Source: Lactimicrobium massiliense (GTDB taxonomy: Bacteria > Bacillota_I > Bacilli_A > Erysipelotrichales > Erysipelotrichaceae). From it: a stretch of 64,000 bases of DNA. The notes beneath the pieces were generated by a model. That model saw only the letters and a program-made list of their open reading frames with translations, ran no database searches and had not been told where the DNA came from. Location: the NCBI RefSeq assembly GCF_900343155.1, contig NZ_OUNG01000002.1, positions 186,001 through 250,000 of the forward strand, read 5' to 3'. Within the stretch, counting starts at the first letter, position 1. The number at the start of each line of letters is the position of its first letter. Positions 1 to 7,998 of the stretch are shown piece by piece. The translations under genes and the position numbers were made by a program.

Positions 1-21
1 GTAAAGAAAAAGAAAACAAGC

Positions 22-774
22 TCAGCGCTTGTCTTCCAGGTATGCCTGCATGATCAGATTTGCCATGTAGATCAGTGAATATGGATGGCTGGCCTTGTCC
101 AGGCGGGATGGATACGGCACAAATAAACTTGTCAGATTTGGATACATGTTTTTCCCGCCGCTGATCATGATCACCGGGGCATGGATGTGCAGCTGTGCAT
201 TTTCTGTCTCATTGATGTCAAAGTAGCTGCCTGTATAGCTGAACAGAATGATCAGTTCATCTTTTCCGACTGCTTTGATGCATGCCATCTGCTGGGTATG
301 GGAAAACAGAGTCGCTGCGTCTTTGCCTGCCAGGCACAGATCATCCGCCAGACAGATCGCGGCTGCCTCTGCTTTCATCAAGCCAAACACCCAGATTTTC
401 TGATAGCGGGCAATAGCCTTTGCACACTGCTTCACTGCCTGCATGTTTACGGTACTGGCCAGCCTGATGCCGGCTGTAATCTCTTCCTCTAACACAATTC
501 TGGCATCCTGATCCACCTTTTTCACAGGCTCCGGCTTGTCCAACCCTTCTTTGAGCATGTCCCGCAGAGAGGAAAAGTCTTCAAAGCCAATATCTTTGAC
601 AAAGCGGGAAACAGATGCGATGCCGACATGGGCACCATCCGCAACTGCTCTGATGGAAAGCTGGTCAGGATCTGACTGGTGCAGCAGCCAGCGGGCAATT
701 GCTGCATTGGCCGAATCAGGTCTTTCACTGGCAATTTCATTCAGCAGAATAACAGCTGGCTTTCCATAGATCAT
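22..774 (-). CDS. MurR/RpiR family transcriptional regulator
   Basis: A 250-residue DNA-binding regulator. The N-terminal third (about residues 1-80) is an RpiR-type helix-turn-helix, with the typical run 'IRAVADGAHVGIASVSRFVK'. The C-terminal part (about 105-240) is a sugar-phosphate-sensing SIS domain, recognisable by 'IWVFGLMKAEA' and 'ELIILFSYTGS'. Members of this family usually repress or activate sugar or amino-sugar genes in response to a phosphosugar. The ATG at 774 is preceded on the minus strand by a good GGAGGA site. It is transcribed away from the DJ-1 pair across a 142 bp region containing a perfect palindrome. Its own target is unknown; the DJ-1 genes are the obvious candidates. 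Confidence 0.88.
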   Translation of the reverse strand: MIYGKPAVILLNEIASERPDSANAAIARWLLHQSDPDQLSIRAVADGAHVGIASVSRFVKDIGFEDFSSLRDMLKEGLDKPEPVKKVDQDARIVLEEEITAGIRLASTVNMQAVKQCAKAIARYQKIWVFGLMKAEAAAICLADDLCLAGKDAATLFSHTQQMACIKAVGKDELIILFSYTGSYFDINETENAQLHIHAPVIMISGGKNMYPNLTSLFVPYPSRLDKASHPYSLIYMANLIMQAYLEDKR

Positions 775-838
775 AACAAATTCCTCCTGCTTTCATCTTA
801 CCTTCGCAAGGTCTGTTCAGCACATGGAATATGAATGT

Positions 839-855
839 TTTCCACAATCTGGAAA
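839..855. promoter_or_regulatory. 17-bp palindrome TTTCCA-N5-TGGAAA, candidate operator
   Basis: A perfect 6+6 inverted repeat with a 5 bp centre lies between the divergent RpiR gene and the DJ-1 pair. The same half-sites and spacing recur at 20965-20981 between cls and a MATE gene. The RpiR protein next door is the simplest candidate ligand, but this is inference. Confidence 0.5.
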
Positions 856-916
856 TATCGCATGATCTGTGTTTGGATGCGTATTCTTACATGTGCAGCA
901 GGGAGGTGGAAAGGAA

Positions 917-1483
917 ATGAAGAAAACAGTTTTGATTTTACCGGATGGATGTGAAGAAGGAGAAGCACTGACAATTGCGGATGTGCTGCGCAGAGCGGAA
1001 GTTGAATGTGAGCTGTGTGCACTGCAGAACAGAGATGTCACCGGTGCGTGGGGCAATGTGATCAGGGCAGATCATGTGCTAAGCAGTATGGATGCACAGG
1101 CGGATATGATCATTCTGCCTGGTGGATACAAGGGTGCAGAGAATATGTGTGAAGACAGGCAGCTGCAGGAAATGCTGCAGCAGATGAACAGAGAGGGGAA
1201 GATCATTGCAGCAATCTGTGCGGCACCGTTGGCTCTTGAGAAGGCAGGGGTTTTGAAGGGCCATTGCTATACGAGCTATCCAGGTATCAGGGACAGGCTG
1301 ACAGATGGAACATGGCGTGATGAACTGGTTGTCAGTGATGGCAATCTGATTACTTCACAGGGCCCGGCACTGGCCTGGCGGTTTGCCTTTGCCCTGTTGG
1401 AGGCATTGGACGTGGATCCTGAACCAGTGAAGAAGAGAATGGTTTATGAAAAGGCATTTGATGAGGGAGGAGAGCAGGCATGA
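917..1483 (+). CDS. DJ-1/PfpI family protein (first of tandem pair)
   Basis: A 188-residue cytosolic protein of the DJ-1/PfpI/ThiJ superfamily, probably of the YajL/DJ-1 branch acting on carbonyl or glycation stress. The nucleophile elbow 'IAAICAAPLALEKAG' holds the expected cysteine, and the N-terminal 'LPDGCEEGEA' supplies the usual acidic residue beside it. The chosen ATG at 917 has a GGGAGGTGG site just upstream; an upstream in-frame start at 869 lacks one. The stop overlaps the start of the next DJ-1 gene (ATGA at 1480), so the two are translationally coupled. Exact substrate cannot be told from sequence. Confidence 0.85.
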   Translation: MKKTVLILPDGCEEGEALTIADVLRRAEVECELCALQNRDVTGAWGNVIRADHVLSSMDAQADMIILPGGYKGAENMCEDRQLQEMLQQMNREGKIIAAICAAPLALEKAGVLKGHCYTSYPGIRDRLTDGTWRDELVVSDGNLITSQGPALAWRFAFALLEALDVDPEPVKKRMVYEKAFDEGGEQA

Positions 1484-2037
1484 AGAAGGCAGCAGTATTG
1501 ATGATGGAAGGCTTTGAGGAAAGTGAAACTGTGCAGATTGCAGATCTGCTGCGCCGGGCTGGTGTATCCGTTACGAAGTTCTGCTTTCATGAGGATCTCT
1601 GGGTGCATTCCATGCAGGGAATGGATATCAGGGCAGATGAACCATTTGATGCTGAAAAGGCAAAGGACTGTGACATCATCATTGTGCCTGGCGGCAGGGC
1701 ATCCTGGACGAAACTGATGGAAAACAGTGAGGTTATGGATACTCTGTGCTGGTTCAATGATCACAATAAGCTGATTGGGGCAATGTGTTCCGGGACAAAG
1801 GTTGTCCATGCGGCAGGTGTCATGAAAGGAAAAACCGTTACCGGCTATACCGGCTATGACAAGGTGCTGACAGATGGAAACTTTGTGGATGCCCCGGCAG
1901 TATGGGATCACAACCTTGTTACCTCACAAGGGCCGGCAACGCCATATCCCTTTGCCTTCAGGATCATGGAGGCACTAGGCATTGATCCTTCCCCTTTGAA
2001 GCAGCGTCTTTTGTATAACAAAGCAGGCGGCAGATGA
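1480..2037 (+). CDS. DJ-1/PfpI family protein (second of tandem pair)
   Basis: A 185-residue paralogue of the preceding gene. The nucleophile elbow is 'GAMCSGTKVVHAAGV', again with a cysteine, and the N-terminal acidic motif is 'MEGFEESETVQIADLLRRAG'. It starts inside the stop region of gene one (ATGA overlap) and is followed by a terminator at 2109-2147, so the pair forms a two-gene operon. The two copies are clearly divergent, which suggests an old duplication with different substrates or a heteromeric product rather than dosage. Confidence 0.85.
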   Translation: MKKAAVLMMEGFEESETVQIADLLRRAGVSVTKFCFHEDLWVHSMQGMDIRADEPFDAEKAKDCDIIIVPGGRASWTKLMENSEVMDTLCWFNDHNKLIGAMCSGTKVVHAAGVMKGKTVTGYTGYDKVLTDGNFVDAPAVWDHNLVTSQGPATPYPFAFRIMEALGIDPSPLKQRLLYNKAGGR

Positions 2038-2108
2038 ATAAAAGAACCCGGCATGACTGCTGCCGGGGCGCGAATGTAAAAATCTTTGACAGTTTGTTCT
2101 TCCACAAT

Positions 2109-2147
2109 GCCGGAAAACCATGATGAATACTGGTGATCCGGCTTTTT
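2109..2147 (+). terminator. Rho-independent terminator after DJ-1 operon
   Basis: Stem GCCGGA/TCCGGC with an inner ACCA/TGGT helix, followed by five T residues. It separates the DJ-1 pair from pepD. Confidence 0.75.
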
Positions 2148-2304
2148 CCTTCACTGATGGACATGTTGTATGTGGCTGTTTCCCGTATGAAAGAAATTAC
2201 ATCAGATTATGTGACGGAGGATCTTTGCCAGCTTTTCTCTTTTCTGTGTCTGGGCATCTTTTATCTTTCGTCATATCATTAGATCAAACAGGAGATGAAA
2301 AACG

Positions 2305-3741
2305 ATGGAATTTGATCTGCAGAAAAGACAGTGTTACTGGTTTGATGAAATTTCAAAGATTCCGCGTGGTTCACGCAGCGAGAAAGCAATTTCTGATTTT
2401 GTTGTGCAGTTTGCCAGGGATCACGGGTTTGTCTGGCATCAGGATGATGTATGGAATGTCACAATTGACAAGCCTGCCAGCAGGGGGTATGAAAATGCAT
2501 CTGTGCTGATTCTGCAGGCGCATATGGACATGGTATGTGAAAAGACAGCTGACAGTGATCATGACTTTACCAAGGATCCGCTGGATCTGTATGTGGATGG
2601 CGATTTGTTAAAAGCAAAAGGTACCACCCTTGGTGCAGATGATGGCATGGGTGTGGCCTATATGCTTGCTATTCTGGAGGATGACAGTCTTGCCCATCCG
2701 CCGCTGGAATGTATCTTTACAACGATGGAGGAAATTGGTCTGCTGGGAGCGGAAAAGCTTCATAAAGAAGATCTGCACGGGCATCGGCTGATCAGTCTGG
2801 ATGGCGGCGGGGAAGTGGTTACGGCTGCTTCTTCAGCCGGCGGCTGTGATGTGAATCTTGACTATAACATGCATATGGCAGAAAACAGTGATCCTGGTTA
2901 TGTACTGCATGTATATGGCCTGCAGGGAGGCCATTCCGGCGGCGAAATTCACAAAGAGCGCGGCAATGCCAATATCCTTGCCGCAAGAATATTGGAAGAA
3001 GCACAGCGTAATGGCATCAGGATGAATCTTGTATCACTGGAAGGCGGCAGTAAGGATAATGCCATTACCCGAGAGGCAGAATATATCTTTACAACACCTG
3101 CAGATGTATCCTGCCTGCAGGCATCTGTGGAAAAAAGTGCAGCAGCGATCAGGGAAGAATTACGCATCAGTGATCCTGGCTTTCAGGTTGATTGTAAGCC
3201 GGGTTCAAAGCCTTTGCAGCACGCAGATGACGACTCTTCTGCAGCCCTGCTGGATATGATCTATCTGATGCCAAACGGCTTCCAGCATCGTTCTTTGGCC
3301 ATTGAAGGGCTGACCCTGACATCATTGAATCTTGGTATTGTACATACGGACGGAAACAAGGTACATATGCAGACACTGATCCGCTCTGCCCTGGAAAGCG
3401 GGGTGGATAACCTGATTGGCATTCTGCAAAGATTATCAGAGCGGCTTGGCATCAGAATGGAAGTTTCTGCAAGGTATCCTGGATGGAATTATGCTGAAGT
3501 TAGCCAGATGCGGGAAAAGTATGCCAAAGTGACAGCTGCCCATGGCAGAAAGCTGGAAGTTTCAGCGGGACATGGCGGTCTGGAGTGCGGTATTTTCAAG
3601 GGACTGGATCCGGAAATGGATATCATTACGTTTGGGCCGATCGCACATGGTGCCCATACACCGGATGAGGAACTTGACCTGGCATCCTTTGACAGAGCAT
3701 ATGAAATGCTGAAAGAGATCATTGCCCTGTGCAGGGACTGA
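2305..3741 (+). CDS. pepD: Aminoacyl-histidine dipeptidase (M20 family, PepD)
   Basis: A 478-residue cytosolic metallo-dipeptidase of the M20C/PepD type that cleaves Xaa-His and other dipeptides. The metal ligands are visible in 'LQAHMDMVCEK' (first His-x-Asp), 'TTLGADDGMGVAY' (bridging Asp) and 'TTMEEIGLLGA' (catalytic Glu pair). The C-terminal 'SAGHGGLECGIFKGL' and 'GPIAHGAHTPDEELDLASF' are typical of PepD. The ATG at 2305 has AGGAGA nine bases upstream. Length matches the family (about 480). It is followed after one base by a small DUF1905 gene, so the two are probably cotranscribed. Confidence 0.93.
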   Translation: MEFDLQKRQCYWFDEISKIPRGSRSEKAISDFVVQFARDHGFVWHQDDVWNVTIDKPASRGYENASVLILQAHMDMVCEKTADSDHDFTKDPLDLYVDGDLLKAKGTTLGADDGMGVAYMLAILEDDSLAHPPLECIFTTMEEIGLLGAEKLHKEDLHGHRLISLDGGGEVVTAASSAGGCDVNLDYNMHMAENSDPGYVLHVYGLQGGHSGGEIHKERGNANILAARILEEAQRNGIRMNLVSLEGGSKDNAITREAEYIFTTPADVSCLQASVEKSAAAIREELRISDPGFQVDCKPGSKPLQHADDDSSAALLDMIYLMPNGFQHRSLAIEGLTLTSLNLGIVHTDGNKVHMQTLIRSALESGVDNLIGILQRLSERLGIRMEVSARYPGWNYAEVSQMREKYAKVTAAHGRKLEVSAGHGGLECGIFKGLDPEMDIITFGPIAHGAHTPDEELDLASFDRAYEMLKEIIALCRD

Positions 3742-3742
3742 T

Positions 3743-4021
3743 ATGCAGAAAGAATATTCGTTTACTGCCATCCTGCATGAGATTCCTGACAAGGGCGGTG
3801 CCTACATCATCTTTCCGTATGATATCCGCAGGGAGTTTGGCAAAGGCCGGGTCAGAGTGCATGCCGAATTTGACGGTATCCCCTATGATGGCAGTATCGT
3901 CAATATGGGCGTCAAGGATGAACATGGCAAGATCTGCTACATCATCGGTGTGCTGAAATCCATCCGGAAACAGTTAGGCAAAAAGGATGGTGACAGCATA
4001 CAGGTAAAGATTACGGCATAG
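3743..4021 (+). CDS. DUF1905 domain protein
   Basis: A 92-residue protein made almost entirely of a DUF1905 domain, a small beta-barrel recognised here by 'FTAILHEIPDKGGAYIIFPY', 'VRVHAEFDGIPYDGSIVNMG' and the closing 'LGKKDGDSIQVKI'. The ATG at 3743 directly follows the pepD stop, which points to translational coupling. DUF1905 proteins have no firmly established biochemical role. A terminator follows at once. Confidence 0.8.
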   Translation: MQKEYSFTAILHEIPDKGGAYIIFPYDIRREFGKGRVRVHAEFDGIPYDGSIVNMGVKDEHGKICYIIGVLKSIRKQLGKKDGDSIQVKITA

Positions 4022-4025
4022 TAAA

Positions 4026-4058
4026 AAGCGCAGGAGCTTAACCGCTTCTGCTTTTTTT
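4026..4058 (+). terminator. Terminator after pepD-DUF1905
   Basis: Stem CAGGAGC/GCTTCTG (one G-U pair) extended by flanking A and T runs and followed by seven T residues. The A-rich left arm means it may also end transcription from the opposite strand. Confidence 0.75.
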
Positions 4059-4064
4059 AACATG

Positions 4065-4193
4065 CTAGAATGTTCCAGACATATTTTTTCTGCCCCATTC
4101 ACACAGACTATAGACCACTTTCTTCAGTGTCTTTCTGCGCTCTGTCAGGGAATACTCCGGCTTTGGCGGCACCACCGGATATACTTCGCGGTG
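4065..4193 (-). pseudogene. C-terminal remnant of an HxlR-family regulator
   Basis: On the minus strand the peptide 'HREVYPVVPPKPEYSLTERR...LCEWGRK' ending at a stop at 4065 matches the C-terminal winged-helix half of HxlR regulators ('PPKVEYSLTE...', '..LCEWG'). The homology stops at about 4193, where the aldo/keto reductase remnant on the opposite strand begins (4191). The DNA-binding half is missing. The two fragments abut back to back, so a deletion probably removed the N-terminal halves of both genes and the intergenic region. HxlR genes often sit beside redox enzymes. Confidence 0.65.
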
Positions 4194-4448
4194 AATCAGT
4201 ATGAAAGCAATTCGCTGCATCCTGCCGATCATGTGATTCCCTTCTGCCATGCCCATGACATTGTCTTTCAGGCATGGGGACCACTAGGCCTGGGACAGGG
4301 CGGTCTGTTCACAAATCCCATCGTGACACAGATCAGTGGAAAACATCACAAAACACCTGCCCAGATCATCCTGCGCTTCAGCCTGCAGAAAGGCATTGGC
4401 ATCATTTCAAAATCCGTTTATCTGGAACGCACGAAACAGAATCTTGAT
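4191..4448 (+). pseudogene. Aldo/keto reductase, middle part of split and truncated gene
   Basis: From 'VNQYESNSLHP' through 'KTPAQIILRFSLQKGIGIIS' to 'VYLERTKQNLD' this is the second half of an aldo/keto reductase barrel. The N-terminal half with the catalytic Tyr/Lys is absent. The reading frame is cut by IS200/IS605 copy 1 right after Asp-GAT at 4446-4448, within the target TTGAT. It resumes exactly in frame at 7999 ('ILDFSLSETEMKQI'). Removing the element restores 'QNLD-ILDFSLSETEM', which fits the family well. The gene was already 5'-truncated at the HxlR junction, so it was probably dead regardless of the insertion. Confidence 0.82.
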
Positions 4449-4489
4449 TTAGTTGCGGCGCATACCCAGTCTATAGCGGTAAAAGACGT

Positions 4490-4960
4490 TTAGGCGGGGT
4501 TAGCCGCCTTTCTTCTTCCTGCATGACGGCGATATCCTTCATTATCACGCTTCTCCTGTTCCTGAATATAAATTCTTACTGCTTCTTCTGTAGTCTCTGA
4601 TACGGTACTCAGGAAGTAGCTGTCAGACCAGAATCGATCCTTACAATCATATTTTTCTAATGCGGACGAAAACTCTTTCCTTAGCAGCCGGGAAGTAACG
4701 GTTTTATAATTATTCACCAATTTAGAGAGCTGCGTCTGAGGGGACGCTTCAAAAAGAATATGAACATGATCTTTGTCCGTATTAATTCCCAATACCCGGC
4801 ATTTCCAATCGTCTTCTATTACTTTGCGGCTGATCTGGATCAGCCGATTCGAGAGTTCTTCTGTAAGCACTGAATGTCTGTTTTTTGTAACGACAACCAA
4901 ATGGTATTGAAGTTTGTAGATTGCGTGCCTGTTCTTATGATATTCAGTGTAATAATCCAT
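4490..4960 (-). CDS. tnpA: IS200/IS605 transposase TnpA (HUH/Y1)
   Basis: A 156-residue single-strand transposase. It has the HUH motif at 'KDHVHILFE' (His65, His67) and the catalytic tyrosine in 'AVRIYIQEQ' (Tyr131). The N-terminal 'IYKLQYHLVVVTKNRHSVL' is typical. The enzyme excises and inserts the element as single-stranded circles by recognising the end hairpins. It is divergent from tnpB with about 70 bp between starts. The reading frame looks intact, so copy 1 may still be mobile even though its tnpB is broken. Copy 2 has lost most of its tnpA, so this protein could act on both. Confidence 0.92.
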   Translation of the reverse strand: MDYYTEYHKNRHAIYKLQYHLVVVTKNRHSVLTEELSNRLIQISRKVIEDDWKCRVLGINTDKDHVHILFEASPQTQLSKLVNNYKTVTSRLLRKEFSSALEKYDCKDRFWSDSYFLSTVSETTEEAVRIYIQEQEKRDNEGYRRHAGRRKAANPA

Positions 4961-5027
4961 AATAGTGTCTCCTCCTCTACAATATTACCACTAAACATGT
5001 TATACTGTGCATAGGAGGAAATAAATA

Positions 5028-5973
5028 ATGCAGGTTGTTGGCAGCTATGGGGTGCGTATTCGGGATGACTATGATGCACTGAAAAGAACAGCAGATCTCT
5101 TTTCGAATGCCGTTTCCTATCTTGTTCACCCTGCACTTGAAAATTGGGAAGCCCTGTGTGAAGCAAATAGCTTGCAAAGGCGTCAGAGAATGCTTGAATG
5201 CATGATTCATTCTTCTGATGGGTTTTCTTCATCTGATTCCTTCGATCAGAGGTTCCCAAAATTTCCATCTTATTATCGCAGAGCCGCTATTACACAGGCA
5301 CTTGGCATCGTTTCTGCTTATCAGTCAGCACTGAAGAACTGGAAGGAAAACGGCTGTAAAGGAGAAGTGCCAAAGCTGGATGCCTGCAGTCATCGGATGC
5401 CGGCATTGTATCGCGGCAACACATACAAGCCGGTAATAGACAAAGAAACTGGCGAAGTGCTGCCTTATGCAGCAAAGATCAAGGTGTTCCGCAATAACGA
5501 CTGGGTATGGGATACCGTTCGTCTTTCCAAAACGGATGTGGACTATCTCAATAAGAGAGGTAGAAATGGAGAAATCTCCGCTCCTGTGTTGGAAAAGAAG
5601 CACGGCTGCTGGAATCTGAGACTTGTGGTAACGGAAACTATAGAATTATCCGCAAAGCCTGTATCGGAGCAGAAGATCTGTTCTGTTGACCTTGGCGTAA
5701 ATACAGATGCGGTATGCAGCGTCATGGACTCTGAGGGTACTGTCCTGGCGCGTAAGTTCATTATGCGCGGAAGAGAAAAAGACTCTGTGAACAATGCCTT
5801 GCATCGTGTATCTGTATTTCAGTCTCTGCATGGATCACATGATTCCGGACGGCTTTGGAATATTGCAAAACGAAGAAATGCGAATCTTGCACATCAGATC
5901 GCGCGGGAGATTGTCAACTTTGCCATTGCGTATGAATGTGACGTTATTGTCATGGAGCATCTTAATACAAAAG
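5028..5973 (+). pseudogene. tnpB: tnpB (copy 1), 5' part, interrupted by IS
   Basis: The N-terminal 315 codons of an IS605-type TnpB RNA-guided nuclease. The first RuvC aspartate is in 'ICSVDLGVNTDAVCSVMD' and the glutamate in 'DVIVMEHLNTK'. The frame then enters the IS1202-like element and stops at 6008. The 3' part continues at 7428. Joining 5028-5973 to 7428-7834 gives a continuous 450-residue frame, 'EHLNTKGKKRGSKKQK', matching the intact copy 2 protein. The nuclease is therefore split before its third catalytic aspartate and must be inactive. The start at 5028 follows an AGGAGG site. Confidence 0.9.
5958..5973 (+). repeat. Left copy of 16-bp target duplication CATCTTAATACAAAAG
   Basis: The identical 16 bases recur at 7412-7427, directly flanking the IS1202-like element. 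The sequence is part of tnpB in both places, which proves that the element inserted into tnpB. Confidence 0.92.
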
Positions 5974-7411
5974 TGTTAAGATTTTTTGATTTTGTCACCG
6001 TTTGTTAATTGTTACTGTTTTGTCACGAATACTACTTTCTATGATCTTCCAGAACACTGAGGATGCGCTGTACGTCCTTCTGACTGTCCGCTTCATAGAT
6101 CGGATCTCTTCTACGCTCGCCCACCTTTACGCATTTGTAGTGTTTGCCATATCGATTGATGTACATTTCTTCAGTAAAGGCATCAATCTTCACAGTAATA
6201 GGTGTCTTCTGATAGATTTCGAACATTACTCCATCAGCGTCAAAGGCTTCATATAATGAGTTTCCCATCGAAAACATATTGTTTCTCATGGTCCTTGGAT
6301 ATTCCGCATAGAACACGGCAGAATAATCAAAATCTGTCGGAAGCGGACGAAATGCATCGACTGGATCCAGAACCGGGAATGAGAACTTTGCGTTGAGATA
6401 ACGAATGTACTTCTCATTAAACCAGCGGTTCAGCGTGTTGTAGTTATGTGGAATATGGAATCGAATGATATCATTCGGAAGGCGTCCCTGAGCAGTGCCG
6501 TTGTACCGCTCTACACGTCCTTTAGCCTGTGGTGAATTGGCAAAGATCATCTTGATATCAAGACGGGCAAGCATGTCCGCGAACTGTGACGGCTTTCCGG
6601 ATTTAACACTTCTGAAGACAGAATCCTTGTCAGAATATGTTGCCATCGGAACACCGTACTTTTCAAGGATTAGACGCATCATGCGTGCATATCCTCTGGT
6701 ACACTCTGTAGGCATGAACCATCCTGCGAGCACTTCGGTTCCTGCATCATCTACTGCCAGATGCAGTGCGTAAGCTCTGCCATCGTTAAACCAATCATAT
6801 GGAGTGCCGTCAATCTGGATCAGCTCTCCGCGGCGGTCTCTCGGCCTACGAATTGGATGCGATACATGCGAACCATCTGTTCGAATCGGCTTGGCACTTG
6901 GTGACTTCCAACCTTCTCGTACGAAAAGATCTCTGAACCAAGATTTACTTCTATCCTTCAGTCCATATTTCGCTGCATCTCCTTTCCTCTCAGGATCTCT
7001 TCCCCAGATTACATCCTCTCGGTAGATATCTCTGAATTGTGCTATGGTAATGCTTGGATATGCTTTCTTGAATTCTTCTAAGTAACTGACTTCTTGGTCG
7101 GAGGCAGTCGTTACTGGCTTCTTGCCGGTATTACCATGAACAAGGATAGATTGCATATCCTTTTCATTCAGCTCCCCCGCAAGCCGTATAAGCTGTCTCT
7201 TACTGTAACCAGTTTTCTCAGTTATCTCTTGGTAAGTGATATGTGGATCGCTCTGCTTCTGAATCAGAAGTTTCAACGCTCCGGACTTGTCTTTATCGTT
7301 CTTCATAGAACACCTCCAATGAGGCATTCTACTCAAATACTGATATCCATCCCGTAAAAGGGTGACATTTTCAAAAAATCAGAAAGGTGACATTTTCATT
7401 TAACTATTACA
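5974..7411. mobile_element. IS1202-like (ISNCY) insertion sequence nested in tnpB
   Basis: A 1438 bp element with one DDE transposase on the minus strand, flanked by a 16 bp target duplication. Both ends begin TGT and carry TGTCACC at the same distance (bases 20-26 inward). A second GTCAC-type repeat lies further in on each side, giving multi-repeat ends. The long duplication rules out IS3, IS30 or IS21 types and, as I recall, fits the 15-18 bp duplications described for the ISTde1 subgroup of the IS1202 family. Confidence 0.8.
6032..7306 (-). CDS. IS1202/ISNCY-type DDE transposase
   Basis: A 424-residue transposase. N-terminal helix-turn-helix ('ITYQEITEKTGYSKRQLIRL') is followed by an rve-like integrase core with Asp166 ('LIQIDGTPYDW'), Asp226 ('ATYSDKDSVF') and Glu266 ('GRVERYNGTAQGRL'). 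The C-terminal 'NNMFSMGNSLYEAF' region resembles the Mu-transposase-like tail of this group. I chose the ATG at 7306 because GGAGGTG lies just upstream on the minus strand; a longer frame from 7336 lacks a ribosome binding site. The frame is intact and the flanking repeats identical, so the insertion looks recent. Confidence 0.85.
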   Translation of the reverse strand: MKNDKDKSGALKLLIQKQSDPHITYQEITEKTGYSKRQLIRLAGELNEKDMQSILVHGNTGKKPVTTASDQEVSYLEEFKKAYPSITIAQFRDIYREDVIWGRDPERKGDAAKYGLKDRSKSWFRDLFVREGWKSPSAKPIRTDGSHVSHPIRRPRDRRGELIQIDGTPYDWFNDGRAYALHLAVDDAGTEVLAGWFMPTECTRGYARMMRLILEKYGVPMATYSDKDSVFRSVKSGKPSQFADMLARLDIKMIFANSPQAKGRVERYNGTAQGRLPNDIIRFHIPHNYNTLNRWFNEKYIRYLNAKFSFPVLDPVDAFRPLPTDFDYSAVFYAEYPRTMRNNMFSMGNSLYEAFDADGVMFEIYQKTPITVKIDAFTEEMYINRYGKHYKCVKVGERRRDPIYEADSQKDVQRILSVLEDHRK

Positions 7412-7427
7412 CATCTTAATACAAAAG
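7412..7427 (+). repeat. Right copy of 16-bp target duplication
   Basis: CATCTTAATACAAAAG, identical to 5958-5973. After it the tnpB frame continues. Confidence 0.92.
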
Positions 7428-7834
7428 GCAAAAAACGTGGCAGTAAGAAGCAGAAGCTTGCCATGTGGAAGCATGCTGACATTCAGAAAACCGTAGAAAG
7501 TCTTGCCCATCATTATGGGATTCGTATTTCCCGTGTCAATGCGTGGGGTACAAGCCGCCTTGCGTATGACGGAAGCGGGCGTGTCAGGCGAGGGAGAGAA
7601 GTATCAAAAGATACGCCATATGACGTCTGTGTATTCAAAAGCGGAAAGATCTACAATTGCGACCTTTCCGCCAGCTACAACATCGGAGCCCGTTATTTTA
7701 TCCGCGGGGTGTTTATGGAATCACCCAATCTTATGACAAAAGTCTCTGGGATTGGGAGTGGAACCCAAAGGACGTTGGCTGACCTATGGAAGATCAACAG
7801 GGTCTTGTACCCTCTGCTTCCTGCGACAGTCTGA
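7428..7834 (+). pseudogene. tnpB: tnpB (copy 1), 3' part
   Basis: Continuation of the split tnpB: 'GKKRGSKKQKLAMWKH', then the third RuvC aspartate in 'KIYNCDLSASYNIGARYF', ending 'LADLWKINRVLYPL'. An internal ATG at 7463 could give a 123-residue fragment, but it would lack two of the three catalytic residues. The zinc-ribbon cysteines typical of TnpB are mostly absent here, as in copy 2, so this is a property of the subfamily rather than damage. Confidence 0.88.
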
Positions 7835-7998
7835 CGATCCCGACATAAGTCTGCGAAACGTTAGTACAGATGGGCACATAAGCTTCGGCTTGTGTGCTGT
7901 GCTGTTACCGTATCGTTTGTGTAGACGTAAGTCTGAGGGAACACAAGCCCTCAGAAGCCCCGTCTATAGTGCGTCAGCACTTAGGCGGGGAGGTTCAC
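7835..7998 (+). ncRNA. Candidate omega (guide) RNA of IS605 copy 1, right-end region
   Basis: The 164 bp between the tnpB stop and the element end fold into three hairpins: CACATAAGC-TTCG-GCTTGTGTG (7875-7896), TCTGAGGG/CCCTCAGA (7932-7955), and a terminal stem CCCCG...AGTGC-loop-GCACT...CGGGG (about 7958-7989). All three positions are paired in copy 2 with different bases, which is covariation. In known TnpB systems the RNA ends at the right end and the next bases act as guide. Here that would be the reductase sequence starting ATCCTGGATTTCTCGC at 7999. The 5' end of the RNA probably lies inside tnpB and cannot be placed. Confidence 0.65.

Larger units (their letters stand above)
4449..7998. 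mobile_element. IS200/IS605-family element, copy 1 (carries a nested IS)
   Basis: The element lies between target TTGAT (4444-4448) and right-end sequence TTCAC (7994-7998). Boundaries come from rejoining the flanking aldo/keto reductase frame with no lost or gained base. It carries tnpA on the minus strand and tnpB on the plus strand. Imperfect palindromes occur at both ends, sharing the pattern GTCTATAG...TTAGGCGGGG. No target duplication is expected for this single-strand transposon and none is seen. An IS1202-like element interrupts tnpB. Without that insertion the element would be about 2.1 kb, close to copy 2 at 29201-31214. Confidence 0.85.

Noticed and set aside
2040..2070. Hairpin CCCGGCA/TGCCGGG just after the DJ-1 pair
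   Set aside because: The stem is good but no T run follows; the true terminator is at 2109-2147.
4840..5268. 142-codon minus-strand frame across the tnpA/tnpB gap
   Set aside because: It is antisense to tnpB and out of frame with tnpA, with no matching protein features.
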